A stretch of 16,981 bases of DNA from O2-02-FULL-42-9 sp038043025 (lineage in GTDB: Bacteria; Pseudomonadota; Gammaproteobacteria; UBA12402), in NCBI GenBank assembly GCA_038043025.1, contig JBBTCW010000056.1, positions 1 to 16,981 on the forward strand, written 5' to 3'. Under the pieces are notes generated by a model that was not told the origin of the DNA, ran no database searches, and saw only the letters and a list, made by a program, of their open reading frames with translations. Every line of letters begins with the position of its first letter. The first letter of the stretch is position 1. Of this stretch, positions 13,311-16,981 are shown piece by piece. The position numbers were made by a program, and so were the translations under genes.

Positions 13311-14132
13311 TCAACTTTTTACACACCAAACTTGTGTCATACGAGTTAAAAAAATAACAGTATTACGATTAATTCGATCAGACAGCAGTGCCTCTCTTAT
13401 TTCGACTATTTCTTTCTCAGACATAATGTTGTTTTCTAAAAAAGCATCTTTCATAGAATCTAACACAAGACAATAATTTCTAGTAAAAGCCTTTGCCTCA
13501 TCAAGGTTGTATATTATTTCCTGCGACATTTTCGCATTGAAAGAAAAATGCTGTAATCCTTTGCAAATTTTAAAAATGTTCATTGCAATATCGAGGTCAC
13601 AGCCTGATTTTTTTAATAATTCAGCAATCTTATCCTGCAATTTAATATAGAGAGGAAAGGTCGGATAATAAAATGATGAAAATGAATTCCCTACTTCGCA
13701 AGCTAGTATACCGCCAGAACGCAAGGTATTAGCCATATTATCGACTACCACTGAAGGATTTCTAACGTGAATCAAGAGCCATCGGCAATATGCCATATCA
13801 AATTCATGATTCATATCAGTTAGATGATGTGCATCTTTCTTGCAAAAAACGATATTGCTTAACCTTCTCGCTTGCGCACGATTTCGTGCCACTTCTAACT
13901 GACGTTCATCATTATCAACACCGACAACGCGCCCATTAGAGCCAACTTGCTCTGCTAACCAGCAAGTTAGGTTTCCGATACCACACCCCACATCTAGCAC
14001 AGACATTCCTTTACTAAGGCCGATATGATTTAAAAACTCTCGGCTTGCTTTTCCGAAGATTCTATCTAGATTATCAAGTTGTGCTTCTCCATCAGTGCCT
14101 GTTTTTAAATGATACTTGTGATTGGTTTCCAT
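13311..14132 (-). CDS. Class I SAM-dependent methyltransferase
   Basis: A 273-residue methyltransferase with motif I VLDVGCGIGNLT (45-56), ribose acid Asp73 in VVGVDNDE, and FDMAYCRWLLIHVRNP as the motif II region. Residues 1-40 (YHLKTGTDGEAQLDNLDRIF) resemble the N-terminal lead of UbiE/ArsM-like stand-alone small-molecule methyltransferases. The helical C-terminal half (150-273) is the probable substrate region. AAAGGAT precedes ATG 14132. It is the last gene of the minus-strand run VOC - nucleotidyltransferase - VOC - methyltransferase that starts at tRNA-Leu, separated from the upstream gene by a 45-base gap holding a repeat fragment. Confidence 0.86.
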   Translation of the reverse strand: METNHKYHLKTGTDGEAQLDNLDRIFGKASREFLNHIGLSKGMSVLDVGCGIGNLTCWLAEQVGSNGRVVGVDNDERQLEVARNRAQARRLSNIVFCKKDAHHLTDMNHEFDMAYCRWLLIHVRNPSVVVDNMANTLRSGGILACEVGNSFSSFYYPTFPLYIKLQDKIAELLKKSGCDLDIAMNIFKICKGLQHFSFNAKMSQEIIYNLDEAKAFTRNYCLVLDSMKDAFLENNIMSEKEIVEIREALLSDRINRNTVIFLTRMTQVWCVKS

Positions 14133-14152
14133 GTCGGATTATCCTTTAAAAC

Positions 14153-14174
14153 AAATAGCTCAGCCTACCGCGCT
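14153..14174. repeat. Tail fragment of the dispersed palindromic repeat
   Basis: TAGCTCAGCCTACCGCGCT at 14156-14174 matches the tail of the repeat at 13250-13267 (TAGCTCAGCCTACCGCACT) with one change. Only this tail is present, in the gap between the methyltransferase start and the VOC stop codon. Confidence 0.65.
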
Positions 14175-14177
14175 GTA

Positions 14178-14555
14178 TTATTCCGGCAGATGACATACCG
14201 CTTCAATATTATGTCCCTCGGGATCAAGCACAAAGGCGCCATAATAATTTTTATGGTAATGTTCACGAATCCCTGGCTTGCCATTATCAATCGCACCCGC
14301 TTTTATAGCGGCTTGATAAAAGACATCCACATATCGACGTGATTTTGCCTGAAAAGCAACATGTATTCTCGGCGTTGTGTGATCACCTCTATACAGCCAA
14401 AAATAGGGTTTGCCTGCCGCACCAAAACCAGCATATCCTACACCTTCAATCTCAAGATCCATGATAAGTTCAAAATCAAGTGTTTTTAATACGGTGGTAT
14501 AAAATAACTTACATTTTTCATATTCTTTTACTTCTATACCAATATGATCCAACAT
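14178..14555 (-). CDS. VOC (glyoxalase/bleomycin-resistance/dioxygenase) family protein
   Basis: A 125-residue single VOC domain with two beta-alpha-beta-beta-beta modules. It begins MLDHIGIEVKEYEKCKLFY (His4), carries the metal-site type His in RIHVAF (about 66) and ends with LDPEGHNIEAVCHLPE, which contains the conserved Glu (E118). These are the usual metal ligands of the superfamily, so an active metalloenzyme or a drug-binding protein is possible. GTAAGGGG precedes the ATG. It lies nine bases downstream of the nucleotidyltransferase gene and is likely in the same operon. Its middle part is duplicated as a dead fragment at 5086-5241. Substrate unknown. Confidence 0.88.
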   Translation of the reverse strand: MLDHIGIEVKEYEKCKLFYTTVLKTLDFELIMDLEIEGVGYAGFGAAGKPYFWLYRGDHTTPRIHVAFQAKSRRYVDVFYQAAIKAGAIDNGKPGIREHYHKNYYGAFVLDPEGHNIEAVCHLPE

Positions 14556-14564
14556 AATGTCCCC

Positions 14565-15098
14565 TTACAATAACAATGAATTAATATCCATTTTCTTAAA
14601 CTCACTGAGCGACTGGATTCCATGATCAACAACCGCTCTATAAATCGCCGTACTTAAGCTTTCAAAACAAGCATCGCGATCATAATAATCTTTTTTAATT
14701 TTTAGAATAAGTTCACGTTGCGATGCGGTCAGATCGCGATTTAATCGCTCCGCCAATTCAAAGCCTGTTGTTTTTTCGTTTGTCGTCAGCCAAATATCGA
14801 TAGACCAGGAACAAGTTGCCCCTCGATATTCACCGAGACCTATTTTTATGCCATTACGGTCACGATAATCACAAATATTAACCTTCTGAATTTCCGGGAA
14901 ATCCAACAGATAACGATAAACGGGATCAACGATTTGAAATAAATCATTGTTTTTTGCAAGCACATGAACATCAATATCGGGCTTTACGATCAAGTCTAAA
15001 GCAACACTGCCCGCAATACCCACCTTTCCAAACTGCTGCAAATAATCTAGTAATTTTAGATATGCAACAATATTTTCTGCTTCTGTTTTTAATGACAT
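14565..15098 (-). CDS. Pol-beta-type nucleotidyltransferase, apparently active
   Basis: A 177-residue protein with the minimal nucleotidyltransferase fold: GS at 30-31 followed by Asp41 and Asp43 (GSVALDLIVKPDIDVHV) and a third Asp at 101 in WSIDIWL. All three metal-binding carboxylates are therefore present. The C-terminal third is helical. Length and layout resemble small GrpB-like or antibiotic-type nucleotidyltransferases that transfer NMP groups, but no family name is certain. AGGAG precedes ATG 15098. The gene sits 25 bases after one VOC gene and 9 bases before another, so all three are probably cotranscribed. Possible roles are modification of a small molecule or drug, or of tRNA or protein; the VOC neighbours favour a small molecule. 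Confidence 0.72.
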   Translation of the reverse strand: MSLKTEAENIVAYLKLLDYLQQFGKVGIAGSVALDLIVKPDIDVHVLAKNNDLFQIVDPVYRYLLDFPEIQKVNICDYRDRNGIKIGLGEYRGATCSWSIDIWLTTNEKTTGFELAERLNRDLTASQRELILKIKKDYYDRDACFESLSTAIYRAVVDHGIQSLSEFKKMDINSLLL

Positions 15099-15123
15099 GC
15101 TAAACTCCTGCCCCGATCACACG

Positions 15124-15459
15124 CTATTCCTTCTTTATGTACTGTAAGAATTCCACGGGCGCATCGTTAATTAACACAAACGCCACAACAATATTTTCAT
15201 ATGGACTATTAGGCTGAATAATCACCTCATGTCCTTTGATGGCCTCATGAACATCATCTACCTCAAAAGCCACATGCGGCAACTGCTTTACTATTTCTGG
15301 AATCGCACAATTCTCACCATATCGCATCCATTCAATATTAAATTCATTTTCATTATACCCTGAAAAATACACATCATAATCGGGCAAATAAGTTTCGTTT
15401 TTCAATTTTTTAGTGGTTGGAATTCCAACATGACTATACCGATACTTTTCGTTATCCAT
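15124..15459 (-). CDS. VOC-like protein next to tRNA-Leu
   Basis: A 111-residue VOC-superfamily protein: it opens KYRYSHVGIPTTKKLKNETY (His10), has a second block LPHVAFEVDDVHEAIKGHEV (60-79, His62) and closes with INDAPVEFLQYIKK, whose Glu103 occupies the usual C-terminal ligand position. It lacks detectable DNA-level identity to the other VOC gene in the window. AAGAAG precedes the ATG at 15459. It is the first gene after tRNA-Leu and may be read partly from the tRNA transcript, because only T-runs (T8 and T9) and no strong hairpin separate them. Substrate unknown. Confidence 0.75.
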   Translation of the reverse strand: MDNEKYRYSHVGIPTTKKLKNETYLPDYDVYFSGYNENEFNIEWMRYGENCAIPEIVKQLPHVAFEVDDVHEAIKGHEVIIQPNSPYENIVVAFVLINDAPVEFLQYIKKE

Positions 15460-15494
15460 TATTAACTTCTTATAAAAAAAAATCGAAAAAAAAC

Positions 15495-15583
15495 TGGTGC
15501 CCGAGGCCGGAATCGAACCGGCATGGGATTTAACTCCCGAGGGATTTTAAGTCCCTTGCGTCTACCTATTCCGCCACCCGGGC
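15495..15583 (-). tRNA. tRNA-Leu (anticodon TAA)
   Basis: An 89-base tRNA with encoded CCA. The acceptor stem GCCCGGG pairs with CTCGGGC (one mismatch or wobble), the anticodon loop is CTTAAAA (TAA), there is a long variable arm (CTCGGGAGTTAAATCCC region, as in leucine tRNAs) and the T-loop is GGTTCGATTCC. It is the last of three tRNAs after pgsA, matching leuZ in E. coli. Its 3' end is copied at 12661-12690 and 10735-10793, so it is an integration target. T8 and T9 tracts follow the CCA end. Confidence 0.97.
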
Positions 15584-15596
15584 TATGGGGTGTATC

Positions 15597-15670
15597 TGGA
15601 GGCTGGGGTCGGGATCGAACCGGCGTACACGGTTTTGCAAACCGCTGCATGACCATTCTGCCACCCAGCC
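15597..15670 (-). tRNA. tRNA-Cys (anticodon GCA)
   Basis: A 74-base tRNA with encoded CCA. The acceptor stem GGCTGGG pairs with CCCAGCC, the anticodon loop is TTTGCAAA and the T-loop is GGTTCGATCC. It lies 13 bases upstream of tRNA-Leu in the same transcript, matching cysT in the E. coli pgsA locus. Confidence 0.97.
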
Positions 15671-15739
15671 TAAATTCGGATCTTCGTTACACTCAACCTA
15701 AGACTAATAGCCATTTTTGCCCCTCGATAAACTCGGGAC

Positions 15740-15760
15740 AATTTTTGCTTCGCAAAAATT
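15740..15760 (-). other. Hairpin abutting the 3' end of tRNA-Gly
   Basis: AATTTTTGC (15740-15748) and GCAAAAATT (15752-15760) make a perfect 9-bp stem with a 3-base loop. Its last base overlaps the CCA end of tRNA-Gly. It lies in the spacer before tRNA-Cys and could be a processing or attenuation structure, since no T-run follows. Confidence 0.5.
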
Positions 15761-15834
15761 GGAGCGGGAAACGAGGCTCGAACTCGCGACCCCAACCTTG
15801 GCAAGGTTGTGCTCTACCACTGAGCTATTCCCGC
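15760..15834 (-). tRNA. tRNA-Gly (anticodon GCC)
   Basis: A 75-base tRNA with encoded CCA. The acceptor stem GCGGGAA pairs with TTCCCGC, the D-arm contains AGCTCAGTGGTAGAGC, the anticodon loop is TTGCCAA and the T-arm contains GTTCGAGCC. It is the first tRNA after pgsA, matching glyW in the E. coli locus. Confidence 0.97.
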
Positions 15835-15904
15835 AACTATAAAATCAGCCCACGTATTCTAATCAAGCAGCGCGTTCTGTCAAGCAAACCCTTGACGCAA
15901 TAAT

Positions 15905-16456
15905 CTATTCCATCGTGAAATCGGGCCAGGCAGCCTTCAAATACATGCACATTGTCCATAAAGTCAGCCCCGCAGCGATATATAACAAAATATAGCCTAT
16001 ATCTGTCAAAAATTTGGGCATTATTGGCGTAGCAGCCAATAGGGTCACAATCGCCACAATTTGCATGGTTGTCTTCACTTTGCTCACATAACTGACGGCG
16101 ACGCTCGCGCGCTTGCCTAATTCAGCCATCCATTCACGCAGACCCGAGACGGTAATTTCTCTCCCCGCGATAATAGCGGCGGGCAACGCGGTATAATGAA
16201 AATAGGGACTACTGACCATAAAAATCAAGGCAATAACAACCATTAACTTGTCCGCAACCGGATCTAAAAATGCGCCAAATGCTGAAGACTGCTTCAAGCG
16301 TCGCGCTAAATAACCATCTAACCAATCGGTAATGCCGGCTAATGCAAAAATAATGGCAGCAAAAAAATTAGCCCACACAGAAGGCAAATAGAACACCAGT
16401 ACGAAAACAGGAATTAATAATAACCGTGTAAACGTCAATGTCATGGGTAGTCGCAT
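15905..16456 (-). CDS. pgsA: CDP-diacylglycerol-glycerol-3-phosphate phosphatidyltransferase
   Basis: PgsA, 183 residues, an inner-membrane enzyme that transfers phosphatidyl from CDP-diacylglycerol to glycerol-3-phosphate, the first committed step of phosphatidylglycerol and cardiolipin synthesis. The CDP-alcohol phosphotransferase motif DxxDGxxARx8Gx3Dx3D is complete (Asp44, Asp47, Gly48, Ala51, Arg52, Gly61, Asp65, Asp69). Several hydrophobic helices and the REWMAELGKRASVAVS segment closely match the enterobacterial protein. I chose ATG 16456, with AAGGA upstream, over a TTG at 16474, because the N-terminus then aligns with known PgsA. The gene is followed by tRNA-Gly, tRNA-Cys and tRNA-Leu. 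The usual upstream neighbour uvrC is not seen; repeats fill the region. Confidence 0.97.
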   Translation of the reverse strand: MRLPMTLTFTRLLLIPVFVLVFYLPSVWANFFAAIIFALAGITDWLDGYLARRLKQSSAFGAFLDPVADKLMVVIALIFMVSSPYFHYTALPAAIIAGREITVSGLREWMAELGKRASVAVSYVSKVKTTMQIVAIVTLLAATPIMPKFLTDIGYILLYIAAGLTLWTMCMYLKAAWPDFTME

Positions 16457-16504
16457 TGTAAATGTCCTTATCAAGAAAAAAAATCCAGCGTACTTCTTCT
16501 GAAT

Positions 16505-16523
16505 CTCGCGGTCAAGCCGCGGG
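16505..16523. repeat. Small GC palindrome upstream of pgsA
   Basis: CTCGCGG-TCAAG-CCGCGGG forms a 5-bp perfect stem extended by a wobble pair. Similar CCGCGG-TCAAG-CCGCGG palindromes are common dispersed repeats in several intracellular bacteria. It lies about 50 bases upstream of the pgsA start. Confidence 0.55.
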
Positions 16524-16551
16524 ACAAAAACACTGCCTTTTCTCCCCCCTT

Positions 16552-16694
16552 AACGTTCGCGCGCATATCGCCATGAGCTTGTGGTCAATTGGCCGGGAGC
16601 CAATTGAGCGAAGTGAGCCAGGGATGGCGATTCTGAGCGACCACAAAGCGAATCAGATATGCGCGGTATCGCGCCGCAGGCAGCGACGAACGTT
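16552..16694. repeat. Nested palindromic repeat element
   Basis: Successive inverted pairs are nested around one centre: AACGTTCG/CGAACGTT (16552-16559, 16687-16694), GCGCATATC/GATATGCGC (16561-16569, 16656-16664), CGCCAT/ATGGCG (16569-16574, 16624-16629) and CAATTGGC/GCCAATTG (16586-16593, 16599-16606). TGTGGTC/GACCACA (16580-16586, 16639-16645) forms a competing pair. This is a structured non-coding repeat, GC-rich relative to the surroundings. Open frames across it on both strands are artefacts of the symmetry. Confidence 0.7.
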
Positions 16695-16714
16695 CGGGGT
16701 GTCCTTTTCTTTCT

Positions 16715-16746
16715 CCCCTTTCTTTTGGACAAGCAAAAGAAAGGGG
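16715..16746. repeat. Perfect 13-bp hairpin
   Basis: CCCCTTTCTTTTG (16715-16727) and CAAAAGAAAGGGG (16734-16746) form a perfect stem with a 6-base loop, GACAAG. Similar CTTTCTTTTGG-CAAAAGAAAG hairpins occur as dispersed repeats in many gammaproteobacterial genomes. No T-run follows, so a terminator role is uncertain. The remaining bases, 16800-16981, show short palindromes (such as TGGCCAT/ATGGCCA at 16934-16949) but no gene. Confidence 0.7.
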
Positions 16747-16981
16747 GAAAAAAGATGTTGTTATTATTTCCAGACTCATGCGAATAGGCTGGTCGAAGCG
16801 CAGAGGTACAAGCATGTCTCACCTCAGAGGACGCAACACGTCCATCTGATTCTAAATAATTCATTATTACTTCTGGTAAATGCCATTCTACCAATGAATA
16901 CCCGCTTACCTCTGAGCTGAGGATTATAAGATATGGCCATCCATGGCCAGTCGTTCGCGCGACTGCGACATGCCACTGGCA

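Noticed and set aside
15523..15903. 126-codon plus-strand ORF
   Set aside because: It reads antisense through three tRNA genes.
16462..16920. Long overlapping ORFs on both strands right of pgsA
   Set aside because: They cross the nested palindromes, where inverted symmetry keeps frames open on both strands. No family motif, ribosome binding site or protein-like composition is seen.

Overview
The window looks like an AT-rich gammaproteobacterial chromosome, plausibly a host-associated or Legionellales-like lineage. That is inference from one conserved landmark and from repeat style; no marker gene fixes the taxon. The landmark is at the right end on the minus strand: pgsA, then tRNA-Gly(GCC), tRNA-Cys(GCA) and tRNA-Leu(TAA), the same order as the pgsA-glyW-cysT-leuZ locus of E. 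coli. Everything left of tRNA-Leu (about 1-15494) reads as accessory DNA: scattered small enzymes, toxin-antitoxin remnants, insertion-sequence debris and palindromic repeats, with no recognisable housekeeping operon.

The key to the layout is the tRNA-Leu gene. Its 3' end recurs twice in the same orientation, as about 59 bp at 10735-10793 (reaching the anticodon loop) and as an exact 30 bp at 12661-12690. These look like old attachment-site scars dividing the DNA downstream of the tRNA into two small segments. Segment 1 (12661-15494) holds a VOC protein, a Pol-beta-type nucleotidyltransferase, a second VOC protein, a SAM methyltransferase and a RelBE-type toxin-antitoxin pair. Segment 2 (10735-12661) holds an AbiE-type toxin-antitoxin pair and an unrecognised two-gene unit (188 + 63 aa) with its own promoter. 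No integrase remains. In both segments the antitoxin gene is intact and the toxin gene is broken: the RelE-like toxin runs into the tRNA-derived scar and the AbiEii-like toxin stops after 50 residues. Both antitoxins keep operator-like palindromes.

Left of 10735 lie a SnoaL-like/methyltransferase pair, a 400-bp stack of nested inverted repeats (9018-9415), a second internally deleted AbiE remnant (8888-8990), a secreted TAP-like alpha/beta hydrolase, a methyltransferase next to a frameshifted IS30-family element, a cytoplasmic alpha/beta hydrolase, a truncated copy of the VOC gene (5086-5241), an eight-helix membrane protein, a carboxymuconolactone-decarboxylase-family protein, a secreted serine beta-lactamase/DD-peptidase-family protein and an IS5-family transposase remnant.

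The gene content (beta-lactamase fold, two VOC proteins, nucleotidyltransferase, three methyltransferases, two alpha/beta hydrolases, SnoaL, CMD) resembles a collection of small-molecule-modifying or detoxifying enzymes gathered at a tRNA hotspot. No substrate can be assigned from sequence alone. Signs of decay and shuffling are many: truncated toxins, two partial gene duplications, a dinucleotide frameshift, hairpin repeats fused to gene ends and several gene-tail fragments.
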